Of a stretch of DNA of 63,258 bases, positions 7,381-16,183 are shown in pieces (position 1 is the first letter of the stretch; every line of letters starts with the position of its first letter). This DNA comes from CAZWSX01 sp964636985 (GTDB lineage Bacteria > Planctomycetota > Planctomycetia > Pirellulales > Pirellulaceae), in NCBI GenBank assembly GCA_964636985.1, contig CAZWSX010000032.1, positions 1 to 63,258 on the forward strand, given 5' to 3'. Made by a program: the position numbers and the translations under genes. The notes under the pieces were generated by a model. That model was not told where the DNA came from and ran no database searches. It saw only the letters and a list, made by a program, of their open reading frames with translations.

Positions 7381-9249
7381 CTAGCTGCGGACCATCTCGC
7401 GAATCTTCGCGAGGAGTTCAACGATAGCGAACGGTCGGCCCTTCACCTTGTTGTACGACTTGGCGTCGATCAGGAACTTGCCGCGGATCAGCAGCGAGAG
7501 CTGTCCGAGGTTGAGTTCCGGAATCAAAATCTTCTTGTAGCTGCGGAGCACTTGCTCGATGTTCTTGGGGAACGGATTGAGCCAACGCAGGTGAGCATGA
7601 GCCACCTTGATCCCTTCCGCTTGAGCCGTTTCGACGGCGGTCTTGCAGGCACCGTAAGTGCCACCCCAGCTCAGCACGAGCAGGTCGCCCGTCGCCGGTC
7701 CGTTGACCGTGAGCGGGTCGATCACTTCGGCGACGTTGGCCACCTTCTTGGCCCGCGTGTCGCACATGTGCTGATGGTTGTCGGCTTCGTAGTTGATGTT
7801 GCCGGTGCCATCTTGCTTTTCGAGACCGCCGATCCGGTGCATCATGCCAGGCGTGCCAGGCAGAATCCACGGCCGAGCCAGCATTTCGTCCCGCTTGTAC
7901 GGCATCAGCTTTTCGCCTTCGGCCAAGCCAGTTGGGTGCTTGATCTCGATCGGCTTGAGTTTGCTGACGTCGGGAATCGGCCACGGTTCGCTACCGTTGG
8001 CGATATAGCCGTCCGACAGCAGGATGACCGGCGTCATGAAGCGAGCAGCGACGCGCCAGGCCTCTTGGGCGACATCGAAGCAATCGCTGGGGCTGCGGCA
8101 AGCAACCACAGGGATGGGGCACTCGCCGTTGCGGCCGAGGACGGCTTGGAACAAGTCGGCTTGTTCGGTTTTGGTGGGCAGACCGGTGCTCGGGCCACCG
8201 CGCTGAATGTTGATGATGAGGATTGGGATTTCCAGCATCATCGCCAGGCCCATGCCTTCGGTCTTAAGGGCAATACCCGGGCCGCTGCTGGTGGTGATCG
8301 CCATGTCGCCTGCGAAGGCGGCGCCGATGGCCGAGCACATGGCCGCGATTTCGTCTTCGGCTTGGAATGTCTTGACGCCAAAGTTCTTCAGGCGACTCAG
8401 TTCGTGAAGGATGTCGCTCGCGGGCGTGATCGGATACGAGCCGAGGAACAATTCCTTGTTGCTCAACTTGGCGGCCGCGACCAGGCCCCAAGCCAGCGAC
8501 GTGTTGCCCATCACGTTCTTGTATTTGCCCGGAGCCAGCTTCGCGGCTTCGATCTTGTAGCTGCTGTGAAAGGCGTCGGTCGTTTCGCCGTAGTTCCAGC
8601 CAGCATACAGGGCACGACGGTTGGCTTCCGCGACCGTCGGCTTCTTGGCGAACTTATCGTTAATGAACCGCAAGGTTGGGTCCATGTCGCGACCGTACAG
8701 CCAGTAGAGCAAACCCATGGCGAAGAAGTTTTTGCAAACGTCGGCTTCGCTGGGGCTCATGCCCAAGTCTTTAAGGGCTTCCTTGGTGATCTTCGACATC
8801 GGCACCTTGAAGACCTGGAAGTCGTTCGTCAGCACTTCCGAGTCGAGCGGGTTGGTCTCGCACTTGGCGAGTTGCAAATCCTTCTTCTCGAAGCCGTCGG
8901 TGTTGACGATCAGGATGCCACCTTTGCGAAGGTCGCCCAAGTTCGTCTTGAGGGCCGCAGCGTTCATCACCACCAAGGCGTCGAGCACGTCGCCTGGTGT
9001 GAAGACTTCACTCGACGAGAAGTTGACCTGAAAGCCCGAAACCCCGGCGACCGTACCTTTAGGGGCACGGATTTCGGCCGGGTAGTCAGGGAACGTGGCC
9101 ACGTCGTTGCCGGCCAGGGCCGAAGTCATGGTGAACTGCGTGCCGGCGAGCTGCATCCCGTCGCCCGAGTCGCCCGCGAAACGGACGGTCGCGCTCGGGA
9201 TGGTTTGAATGTCTTTGTGCTTCGAAGACGGCTCGATCGTGGTGGCCAT
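7381..9249 (-). CDS. korA: 2-oxoglutarate (2-oxoacid):ferredoxin oxidoreductase, alpha subunit with fused gamma domain
   Basis: The 622-residue protein has the KorA layout: an N-terminal gamma domain (VRFAGDSGDGMQLAGTQF at about 23-40, through about residue 200), then the pyrimidine-binding alpha domain with GNTSLAWGLVAAAKLSN, YPITPASDILHEL and QAEDEIAAMCSAIGAAFAG, and the C-terminal domain with LSWGGTYG and LNPFPKN. It forms the enzyme with KorB, the next gene. Such ferredoxin-linked enzymes replace or complement NAD-dependent 2-oxoglutarate dehydrogenase and are found in aerobic as well as anaerobic bacteria. Reversal in a reductive TCA cycle is possible but nothing in the window supports it. 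Confidence 0.95.
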   Translation of the reverse strand: MATTIEPSSKHKDIQTIPSATVRFAGDSGDGMQLAGTQFTMTSALAGNDVATFPDYPAEIRAPKGTVAGVSGFQVNFSSSEVFTPGDVLDALVVMNAAALKTNLGDLRKGGILIVNTDGFEKKDLQLAKCETNPLDSEVLTNDFQVFKVPMSKITKEALKDLGMSPSEADVCKNFFAMGLLYWLYGRDMDPTLRFINDKFAKKPTVAEANRRALYAGWNYGETTDAFHSSYKIEAAKLAPGKYKNVMGNTSLAWGLVAAAKLSNKELFLGSYPITPASDILHELSRLKNFGVKTFQAEDEIAAMCSAIGAAFAGDMAITTSSGPGIALKTEGMGLAMMLEIPILIINIQRGGPSTGLPTKTEQADLFQAVLGRNGECPIPVVACRSPSDCFDVAQEAWRVAARFMTPVILLSDGYIANGSEPWPIPDVSKLKPIEIKHPTGLAEGEKLMPYKRDEMLARPWILPGTPGMMHRIGGLEKQDGTGNINYEADNHQHMCDTRAKKVANVAEVIDPLTVNGPATGDLLVLSWGGTYGACKTAVETAQAEGIKVAHAHLRWLNPFPKNIEQVLRSYKKILIPELNLGQLSLLIRGKFLIDAKSYNKVKGRPFAIVELLAKIREMVRS

Positions 9250-9712
9250 AGTAATTAACGATTCCTCATGGATAGTGCCGCACAGACAACGGTGCAGCGG
9301 TGTTCAATGATTTGGGTAAACAAGTATGCGTTGGTCGTAGCGATTGGCTTCGCAAACGACGGGATTTGGCTTGAAAAACAAGCAGGCGGGTGGTGTCGGC
9401 AACGAGTTGCGAACCGGGGCGCCGTTAGAACCACGCGGAGAGGAACCGCGACCACGGGGGGTGGTTGGGATGGCGCGTAAGGTGGGATTGCACAAGCGAG
9501 CTGCGGCATCAGCCGCGCCATTCTCGCTTTCATCAACACTCATGTTGCTTTCAGATCGAACAACCCACATGGGTTGTGCGAGATTGTTCGTCTGCCAGTA
9601 GTATGCTTTCGACCCCAATGGGCGAAACGAGCCCCGCTTCCACGCCAAAATCGAGCGTGGGCGCGTTAGTTTAAAACGTCTTTGTCCTTGGGGAGAATTG
9701 TATCGGTCAAGA
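9250..9712. other. Intergenic stretch upstream of korA, no gene recognised
   Basis: This region upstream of korA holds only short frames with no recognisable product or consistent start context. A 151-residue frame on the minus strand (9304-9759) has low-complexity arginine/proline content and looks like chance coding. The korA promoter must lie here, but no convincing -35/-10 pair was identified. Confidence 0.5.
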
Positions 9713-9937
9713 CTACCACTCCCGTTTAGTGGCAGCAAGGTAAATGACGACATCCTCATCCAGTATCAGGGCCCATTGCCGCTGGTAATGCGGCCCGCAA
9801 TGGACGATTTTCCTCCACAGCAGCTGGCAATTATGGCTTGGATGGTCGATCCAACGCCATATCGAATCAGGCCCTGAAACGCGCCGTGCGACAAAACTTC
9901 TTGGATCGATTTTGGGTATGTTTCGACGCAAAGACAC
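9713..9937 (-). CDS. Small hypothetical protein, doubtful
   Basis: A 74-residue frame lies 9 bp downstream of the membrane glycosyltransferase on the same strand. Its C-terminal half (WALILDEDVVIYLAATKREW) has a plausible alternating hydrophobic pattern and the whole is rich in Trp and His. No family is recognised, there is no clear ribosome-binding site, and it could be a chance frame in a GC-rich region. Confidence 0.25.
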   Translation of the reverse strand: MSLRRNIPKIDPRSFVARRVSGPDSIWRWIDHPSHNCQLLWRKIVHCGPHYQRQWALILDEDVVIYLAATKREW

Positions 9938-9946
9938 TTGCGCCAG

Positions 9947-12328
9947 CTATCCCTCGGAAAGGTGGCCGAGGACGTTCACTTCGTAGACCTCGACCCCATG
10001 TTGGGGAGGCTCGCCAGAAAGAACTTTTGGCTCTCGCAAAACGCCCGCTTCGACGAGTTGTTCGAGGTCCGCTTCACTGGGGAATTCCGCGTACCCATAG
10101 TTGCCCGGGCTGCGATATCGCGCCAGTTCGCTCCAATCGACGACAACCCAGCGGACATTTTCTTCGGCCAATGCCCGACGGGCCTCTTCGGGCGAACGGT
10201 CGCGTACCAGCGTCGCCAGCCGATCGGCATCGAAGCAGGTGTTGTAAAGCACCGGCCCCGTGAGATCAAAAACCGCGGCATCTCCTACAATCAGCGCGGT
10301 TGGTTTCTCGTTCTGCGGCAGGTCTCGCCACTGGTCTTCCAGCCACTGATGCAACGGTGAGGGATGTTTGGCCAACGCTTCAAGGGAAACCAAAAACCGC
10401 ACGTCGTGCGACCCGATGCTAAAGGCTGGCTCGCCATTGACCTCCGCAACGCGGAACGTCACCGACTGCAGCCAGCAAGTTGTGGCTGCGACGCCGACCA
10501 GCGCCCAGGCTGACCATCGCTGCCAAGGTTGCGCGAGCAATTCGTAACTGGCGCCCGCCAGAACAGCTGCCAGTGGCATGACCGGAATCCAAAAGCGATC
10601 GATCCGGTGGGTCGCGCCCCACCAGACGACCAGCAACCAGCCGATCATCGCCATCAGGGATAATATTGGCTGCGATTTGTCCCGATGAAACCAAGCCAGT
10701 GCGCAGCCACAAAGCGCCAAGGGCCACAGGCACGCGCTAAGCCACGGACTTCGCCAGCCCAACTGCGCCGCCGACTGTCCGAGTTGGCCGAACGAGTACG
10801 AATGTTCTTTGGCGTCCACTGGTACGCGATGGACTCGCGACCACTGCTCGATGTTCTTGGCCGTTCTCGTTTTGCCGTCCAACTGCTTGGCAAGCAGGGG
10901 GTAAACGGGATTGCCGGTGACGTACAGATTCTTCGCCAGCCACGGCCCGGCACTTGCGCCAATGCCGACCACACAGCAGAACAAGGGGGCAATTCTGGCC
11001 AACCACACTCGGCGTCCTTGGGTGACGGGGGGTTCCTCCTCTGCAGATTCCGTTGCCGTATCAATTTCCGAAGGACGAATGACCTTCCAAAGCGCGATGG
11101 CCAGAATCGGAATGGCAACCAGCGGCGCGCCGGTGTACTTCGTCGCGACCGCACATCCAGCTAGCCAGCCGGCGACGAACCAGCGGCCAGGGCGGTTCGC
11201 GGCATCCATTGAGACAAACCATGCAGTGAGCGTGTACAACGCGAGCACGCCGTCGTTCAGGCCGTTCGCCGAAACATGAACCAGCCATGGGGTCGCCAAG
11301 CAAACGAGGAACGCAACTTTGCCAGCGGAATCGCCAAAGTAACGTGCGGCAACGGTTCCTGCTGCAAACGCAACCAGCAGCCCAACCAGCGCAACGACCG
11401 TTTTGCCGATCAGAGCGCCCGACCACCAGGTAGCAACATCAACCTCCGCTCCGCCAGGATGAAGCATCGACATCGCCCCTAAGGCGGGCATCTCGGCGCC
11501 CAGCGGCATATTGGCGTAGACGTTGTGCTGGACGAATCCAATCTGTCCCGCCAGGAACCATTCCTTGGGCGCCTGCAAGTGATACTCGCGGACGTCAAAG
11601 TCGGTCGGCGGCATCGGGCCCGTGAACAAGTAGATCGCTGCGACGGGCACAGTGGCGATCCATGGTCCCCATTCCAGAACTCGCGCGGCAACGCTGGCCG
11701 GAGGTGGCGATTTTTGATCGCTTTTTTTTGGTTCCGCCTTGCGATTTCTGAACCAGGTAATGCCAATCACCGCGAGCGCAATTGTCACGGCCAGCGCCCC
11801 GAATCCGCCGACAAAGCCTCGCTGTTGAATCTTACCCAACAGCCCGACGAGGAAAGTCCATGTCGAGAGTAGGCCCAGTCCTGCCGAAAGGGCGATGACA
11901 AACGTTTCGCGCCGTGACCAGCCGTCTGTGGCGCGAGTCGCCACGAGCATCAACCAGCCCGCGGCCAGAGACGCAGCGAGCCACGCGGCGGCGCCGAGCC
12001 AGATGGGAATGCGATCGAGGATGCCGAACGCATTGCTGCCAAAAGTCCAGTGCTTCGGCCATTCGTCGGGCAAAATCAGGAATCGCCAAACCGAAACGCG
12101 TTCGAATTCGGAATAGAAGAACCAAGCGGCGTAAGCCACTGCCAAAAGGAGGACGAGGCAACCCACCCACAGTGGCGCGGAGCCCTTGTGTGTTGCGATT
12201 GTCACGATGCGGGCAGCACGGCTCTTCCGCGGGCGATCATGCAGCTCGGGAGCCGTCCGAGCCGGCGCATCGCCCCGCGCTGCCTGCTGCTCACGTTGCC
12301 GCTCGCGTTCACGTTCGCGTCGCCCCAC
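9947..12328 (-). CDS. GT-C type membrane glycosyltransferase (GT39/ArnT-like)
   Basis: The 793-residue protein has a very basic N-terminus (about 45 residues rich in Arg/Glu), about a dozen transmembrane helices and a C-terminal soluble domain of about 180 residues. The first large loop contains PPTDFDVREYHLQAPKEWF (about 230-250). The Asp there, followed by the short extracytoplasmic helix and QHNVYANMPLG, resembles the catalytic loop of polyprenyl-phosphate-sugar-dependent glycosyltransferases, which act on the outer membrane face. The start is GTG at 12328, supported by a near-ideal Shine-Dalgarno sequence 7 bases upstream. Donor and acceptor are unknown. Confidence 0.82.
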   Translation of the reverse strand: MGRRERERERQREQQAARGDAPARTAPELHDRPRKSRAARIVTIATHKGSAPLWVGCLVLLLAVAYAAWFFYSEFERVSVWRFLILPDEWPKHWTFGSNAFGILDRIPIWLGAAAWLAASLAAGWLMLVATRATDGWSRRETFVIALSAGLGLLSTWTFLVGLLGKIQQRGFVGGFGALAVTIALAVIGITWFRNRKAEPKKSDQKSPPPASVAARVLEWGPWIATVPVAAIYLFTGPMPPTDFDVREYHLQAPKEWFLAGQIGFVQHNVYANMPLGAEMPALGAMSMLHPGGAEVDVATWWSGALIGKTVVALVGLLVAFAAGTVAARYFGDSAGKVAFLVCLATPWLVHVSANGLNDGVLALYTLTAWFVSMDAANRPGRWFVAGWLAGCAVATKYTGAPLVAIPILAIALWKVIRPSEIDTATESAEEEPPVTQGRRVWLARIAPLFCCVVGIGASAGPWLAKNLYVTGNPVYPLLAKQLDGKTRTAKNIEQWSRVHRVPVDAKEHSYSFGQLGQSAAQLGWRSPWLSACLWPLALCGCALAWFHRDKSQPILSLMAMIGWLLVVWWGATHRIDRFWIPVMPLAAVLAGASYELLAQPWQRWSAWALVGVAATTCWLQSVTFRVAEVNGEPAFSIGSHDVRFLVSLEALAKHPSPLHQWLEDQWRDLPQNEKPTALIVGDAAVFDLTGPVLYNTCFDADRLATLVRDRSPEEARRALAEENVRWVVVDWSELARYRSPGNYGYAEFPSEADLEQLVEAGVLREPKVLSGEPPQHGVEVYEVNVLGHLSEG

Positions 12329-12331
12329 AGA

Positions 12332-12340
12332 CCCTTCCTT
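12332..12340 (-). promoter_or_regulatory. Strong ribosome binding site deciding a GTG start
   Basis: On the minus strand AAGGAAGGG precedes the GTG start of the membrane glycosyltransferase, with 7 bases between AAGGA and the start codon. Most genes in the window lack such a site, so it is notable and fixes the non-ATG start. Confidence 0.8.
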
Positions 12341-12549
12341 CGTACTGATTTGGATCGATGCCTGGCCGGGGTTCCCCGACTTTGCGGGTCACAGCGATCA
12401 TAGCGGTTTGGCAAAGATTTACTGATCCCAACCGAGAAAATCGACCAGTCTTGAGCTATGATTTTCAGTCCTGGACTATTTTGTCGGTCATCATTGAACT
12501 GGCAGCCTTCCCACGTTTTCGCTTGTCGCCCTTCCTGATTGGTTGACTC

Positions 12550-13572
12550 ATGCCCGCCGCTCCCCTGAAAGGTATTTTCACGCCCAATATCGTTCCGCTC
12601 GACGCGCGGGGCGAGATTAACGAGCCAGAACTCCGCCGCTACGTCGATTGGCTGATCGAGCGGGGCGTGCACGGCCTTTATCCCAACGGCTCGACCGGAG
12701 AGTTCACCCGCTTCACCGTCGAAGAGCGTCGCCGGATCATCCAGATCATGTGCGACCAAAACCGTGGTCGCGTGCCGATTCTGGCCGGAGCCGCCGAGGC
12801 CAATGCCCGCGAAACGATCAAAGCGTGCGAGGCCTACCACTCGATGGGTGCCCGCGCGGTCGCCATCGTCAGCCCGTTCTACTACAAGCTCAGCCCGGCC
12901 GGCGTGTACGCCTACTTCAAGGAAATCGCCGACAACTCCCCCATCGACGTTACGCTGTACAACATCCCGATGTTCGCCTCGCCGATCGATGTTCCCACCG
13001 TGCAGCGGCTGGCCGAAGAATGCCCCCGCGTCGTGGCCATCAAAGACAGCTCGGGCGATCTTCCGCACATGATGCGAATGATCGCGGCGGTTCGCCCGCT
13101 GCGTCCCGAATTTGCCTTTATGACCGGTTGGGACGCGGCGCTATTGCCGATGATCCTGATCGGCTGCGATGGCGGAACGAACGCCACCAGCGGCGTGGTC
13201 CCCGAGATCACTCGTAAACTCTACGACCTGACCATCGCGCGCAAGCTCGACGAAGCGAAAGACCTGCAATACCGGTTGCTGACGTTGTTCGATGCGATGC
13301 TCTACTCGGCCGAGTTCCCCGATGGTTTCCGCGCGGCCCTGGCCTTGCGCGGCATCAACCCGGGAAAAGGACGCCAACCCAAGAGCGACGTCCAAGAGAA
13401 ACAGCTCGCTAGTCTGTCGCGGCAGCTGCAATGTTTGCTGGCGGCAGAAGGGTTCACGAGCGAACCCGTGGGCGGTTGCAAGGCCGGCGACGTAGGCGAT
13501 GCCGATCAGATCTCGCGGATCGTGCGCGAGGTGTTCGAGGAGCTCAAGCGTCGCGGCGTGAGTGCGTCGTAG
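12550..13572 (+). CDS. DapA/NanA family lyase (dihydrodipicolinate synthase-like)
   Basis: The family makes or breaks carbon-carbon bonds to pyruvate through a Schiff base in a TIM barrel. The 340-residue protein shows the signature GLYPNGSTGEFTRFTVEER (42-60), catalytic Tyr137 in LYNIP and Schiff-base Lys165 in VAIKDSSGD. The barrel ends at about residue 300; some 40 extra C-terminal residues (ADQISRIVREVFEELKRRG) form a helical extension beyond the usual 290-300 residues. The substrate cannot be read from sequence: dihydrodipicolinate synthase, N-acetylneuraminate lyase and sugar-acid aldolases all share these motifs. The gene is divergent from the membrane glycosyltransferase and isolated from lysine genes. 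Confidence 0.88.
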   Translation: MPAAPLKGIFTPNIVPLDARGEINEPELRRYVDWLIERGVHGLYPNGSTGEFTRFTVEERRRIIQIMCDQNRGRVPILAGAAEANARETIKACEAYHSMGARAVAIVSPFYYKLSPAGVYAYFKEIADNSPIDVTLYNIPMFASPIDVPTVQRLAEECPRVVAIKDSSGDLPHMMRMIAAVRPLRPEFAFMTGWDAALLPMILIGCDGGTNATSGVVPEITRKLYDLTIARKLDEAKDLQYRLLTLFDAMLYSAEFPDGFRAALALRGINPGKGRQPKSDVQEKQLASLSRQLQCLLAAEGFTSEPVGGCKAGDVGDADQISRIVREVFEELKRRGVSAS

Positions 13573-13573
13573 A

Positions 13574-13591
13574 ACCGCTCTCCCGAGCGGT
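13574..13591. repeat. Perfect hairpin between convergent genes
   Basis: ACCGCTC-TCCC-GAGCGGT is a perfect 7-bp stem with a 4-base loop, 2 bp after the lyase stop codon. It has no following T tract, so it is at most an RNA-stabilising or factor-assisted stop. Confidence 0.5.
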
Positions 13592-13651
13592 CCAAAGTGC
13601 GGGTGGCGTGCCTAAACAGCCACCTGTTACTGGGGCGCTCGCGTCCACGTT

Positions 13652-13677
13652 GTGCGACTCAGGCAGGAGAGTCGCAC
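13652..13677. repeat. Perfect 8-bp inverted repeat between convergent genes
   Basis: GTGCGACT (13652-13659) and AGTCGCAC (13670-13677) are perfect complements around a 10-base loop, just past the hemB stop codon. Together with the hairpin at 13574 it fills the short gap between two converging transcripts and may halt or protect both. Confidence 0.5.
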
Positions 13678-13683
13678 CACTGG

Positions 13684-14682
13684 CTACGCCAGCCACTTAG
13701 CAACGTCTTTGGCCCAATACGTAAGGATGATCGAGGCTCCGGCCCGGGTGATCGCTGTGAGCATCTCGAGGGCAATTGCCTTTTCGTCGATCCAGCCGCG
13801 CTCGGCAGCGGCCTTCACCAGGCTGTATTCGCCACTGACGTTGTAGGCTGCTAGCGGCAGTCCTGGAAATTGCTCCTTGACTTCGCGAATGATGTCGAGG
13901 TACGCCAGAGCTGGCTTCACCATGAGCATGTCGGCCCCTTCGGCAACATCAAGCGCCGCTTCACGGAGGGCTTGTGCCGCGGCGGAGGCCGGGTCCATCT
14001 GATAGGCGCGGCGATCGCCAAAGGCGGGGGCGCTTTCAGCTGCTTCACGGAACGGGCCGTAGAACGCGCTGGAGTACTTCACGGCATAGCTCATGATCGG
14101 CGTGTGCGTGAAGCCGGCGCCGTCGAGGCCGCCGCGAATCGCGCGGATCATGCCGTCCATCATGCCGCTAGGGGCAACCAGGTCGGCCCCAGCCTTGGCA
14201 TGGCTGACGGCTTGCTTTGCGAGCAGCGGCAACGTGGCATCGTTGTCGACATCCATGCGTCCGGTGCGATCGTTCACCACGCCGCAGTGGCCGTGATCGG
14301 TGTATTCGCAAAAGCAAACGTCAGTGATGACGAGCAAGTCCGGCGCGGCGTCTTTCGCTGCCTTGACCGCTTGTTGAATGATGCCGTGGTCGTTGGTCGA
14401 GTCGCTTCCCACCCCATCCTTGGTGTCGGGAATGCCGAACAGAATGATGCCGCCCAAGCCGAGCGATTGGGCTTCCTTCGCTTCCACGGCGATCTGATCG
14501 AGCGACAGCTGAAACTGCCCCGGCATCGAGCCAATCGGCTGCCGAATTCCTTTGCCAGTTCGGGCGAACAGCGGCATGATCAACCGGCTGGGGTCCAAGC
14601 GGGTGTCGCGCACGAGCGCCCGCAGGGCAGGGGACTGGCGCAGGCGTCGAAGACGGGTCGTGGGGAACTGAGAATCGTTCAT
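13684..14682 (-). CDS. hemB: Porphobilinogen synthase (delta-aminolevulinic acid dehydratase)
   Basis: HemB condenses two 5-aminolevulinates to porphobilinogen in tetrapyrrole synthesis. The 332-residue protein has standard length and both active-site lysines: Lys202 in SYAVKYSSAFYGPFR and Lys256 in LMVKPALAYLD. Cys123, Cys125 and Cys133 in DVCFCEYTDHGHCG form the zinc site, placing it among zinc-dependent enzymes. N- and C-terminal family motifs (RLRRLRQSPALRALVRDT; GASIILTYWA) are present. It is not in a haem operon here; the hemG-like gene is 27 kb away. Confidence 0.97.
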   Translation of the reverse strand: MNDSQFPTTRLRRLRQSPALRALVRDTRLDPSRLIMPLFARTGKGIRQPIGSMPGQFQLSLDQIAVEAKEAQSLGLGGIILFGIPDTKDGVGSDSTNDHGIIQQAVKAAKDAAPDLLVITDVCFCEYTDHGHCGVVNDRTGRMDVDNDATLPLLAKQAVSHAKAGADLVAPSGMMDGMIRAIRGGLDGAGFTHTPIMSYAVKYSSAFYGPFREAAESAPAFGDRRAYQMDPASAAAQALREAALDVAEGADMLMVKPALAYLDIIREVKEQFPGLPLAAYNVSGEYSLVKAAAERGWIDEKAIALEMLTAITRAGASIILTYWAKDVAKWLA

Positions 14683-14830
14683 GGAGGGCTAAGTCCGAGG
14701 CGTAGAAAACTCTTCGCTCCATCATCGTTCCCCAAGTCGGCGAACGCGAGGGGACGATGTCTGGCCGAGGAACCTCAATTCCTGAACGGACGGAACATGC
14801 GACCTGTTCCGATTCTGCGATCTCGAAGAA

Positions 14831-16099
14831 CTAGAGCGAAAGAGGCTCGTTCGCCAGTTGCCGTTCATGGCGGGTCAGTTCGTACATCTGTTGGATCAGC
14901 TGGGCGTCCGCTGGACGCTGCGTCACGTTCCGCCGGGCAAACATCCGCTGTTGCGTCGCGATCATCACTTCGGGGGTCAGTTCGGTCACCTGCCCAAACA
15001 GCCGGGCGTAGTTCACAAAGCTGGGAACGTTCGTCGTGATAAACCCGTACATCATGCTGCAAGCGCCGACGATCTTGCCCGTGAATATCCCGGTGTTGAT
15101 GGCGCTCTTGGCATAGTCTCCCATTACGCAGCCGACGAACTGCATGCCAGTCGCCACCGATTGCCCGCGATAGTCCATCTTCACGTGCCCGTACGTGTTC
15201 TTAAGGTCGCTGTTGCAGGTGCCGGCGCCGAGGTTGATCCAGCTTCCCAGGTAGCTGTGGCCTAAGAATCCGTGGTGCTGCTTATTGGTGTAGGGCTCGA
15301 TGATGCTGGCTTCGACCTCGCCGCCCAGCTTTACCGTATGTCCTACCGAAACAAAGTCCTTGATCGCCGAGTGTTCGATGATTTTCACTTTCGGCCCGAC
15401 ATAAATTGGCCCGCGCAAAAACGTATACGGCCCAACGGTCGCATGATGGTCCAGGACAATCGGCCCCTGTTTGGTGTCGCTCACGACGTATTGGCCAAGC
15501 ACAACGCCATCGGCTGCGAAGACGCCTTCGGAGACTTCGCGGTACGTTCCGCCAGCAAGCCGGTGATGGAGACTCGCCGTGAGCGACTCCATGTTGTGGC
15601 GGACGTAGTCGTGCGGCCAATCGGCCAGAATCAGTTGCGTGAAAGAGGCACCGCTCTGTAAAGCTGCACTTTCGCCCGGGGCAAACGTCGATTCCAACCA
15701 ATTGTTGAAGCGGTGGAAATCGAAAACGCTGGCGGCCGGGTGATCGTTGACGAGGGCAGCGACGACGCTTTCTCCTTGTCGCACGATCGTTGGCTGTGAA
15801 GCGCCCGCGAGCTTTTTCAGGTTCTCAAAAGCGGCCACCGTCGGGATCAGGCGGGCATTCACCAGCAGTGTCGACTGCGACGTCGCCGGACCGTGATCGA
15901 AGTCAGGGAAGTCGAGCTTCTGAATCTCGGCCAAATGAGGCCGCACGACACCACGCAACTTAGCGTTGTGCGAAAGCGACAACGGCGTCAGCCAATCGAC
16001 CAGACGATACGACGCGCACGAAACGTTGTACGCCGCCCGGCCGATCGTGATCGGATAGAGTTGGTCAACGCGGCGATCCTCGAAGACGATAATTTGCAT
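14831..16099 (-). CDS. GlmU-like sugar nucleotidyltransferase/acyltransferase family protein
   Basis: From the ATG at 16099 (MQIIVFED) the protein has 422 residues. The N-terminal half fits the GlmU-like NTP_transf_4 type but lacks the canonical GxGTRM nucleotide-binding loop. The C-terminal half is a left-handed beta-helix of hexapeptide repeats (about 195-375), with YLGSWINLGAGTCNSDLKN and VGCVMGDYAKSAINTGIFTG, similar to the acetyltransferase part of GlmU. It may be a sugar acyltransferase or a nucleotidyltransferase variant. The next gene downstream on the opposite side of the chromosome is hemB; the upstream gene is a glycosyltransferase on the same strand, consistent with a cell-envelope glycan role. 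Confidence 0.85.
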   Translation of the reverse strand: MQIIVFEDRRVDQLYPITIGRAAYNVSCASYRLVDWLTPLSLSHNAKLRGVVRPHLAEIQKLDFPDFDHGPATSQSTLLVNARLIPTVAAFENLKKLAGASQPTIVRQGESVVAALVNDHPAASVFDFHRFNNWLESTFAPGESAALQSGASFTQLILADWPHDYVRHNMESLTASLHHRLAGGTYREVSEGVFAADGVVLGQYVVSDTKQGPIVLDHHATVGPYTFLRGPIYVGPKVKIIEHSAIKDFVSVGHTVKLGGEVEASIIEPYTNKQHHGFLGHSYLGSWINLGAGTCNSDLKNTYGHVKMDYRGQSVATGMQFVGCVMGDYAKSAINTGIFTGKIVGACSMMYGFITTNVPSFVNYARLFGQVTELTPEVMIATQQRMFARRNVTQRPADAQLIQQMYELTRHERQLANEPLSL

Positions 16100-16183
16100 G
16101 GCATGCCGCAATCGTGAGGATGAACTGGGGCGGCGGTTGAAACAGACCGAGCAACGACCGCCGCTTCCTGCCGACTTGAGCCG

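Noticed and set aside
6375..9258. Long plus-strand frames (328 and 568 residues) opposite korB and korA
   Set aside because: They are antisense to well-supported genes, follow their codon periodicity, have no family resemblance and are the usual GC-rich shadows.
9304..9759. Minus-strand frame of 151 residues upstream of korA
   Set aside because: Low-complexity arginine/proline sequence, no ribosome site, no recognised family; part of the intergenic stretch.
13870..15039. A 389-residue plus-strand frame over hemB and the GlmU-like gene
   Set aside because: It spans antisense of two clear genes and their gap and shows no motif.
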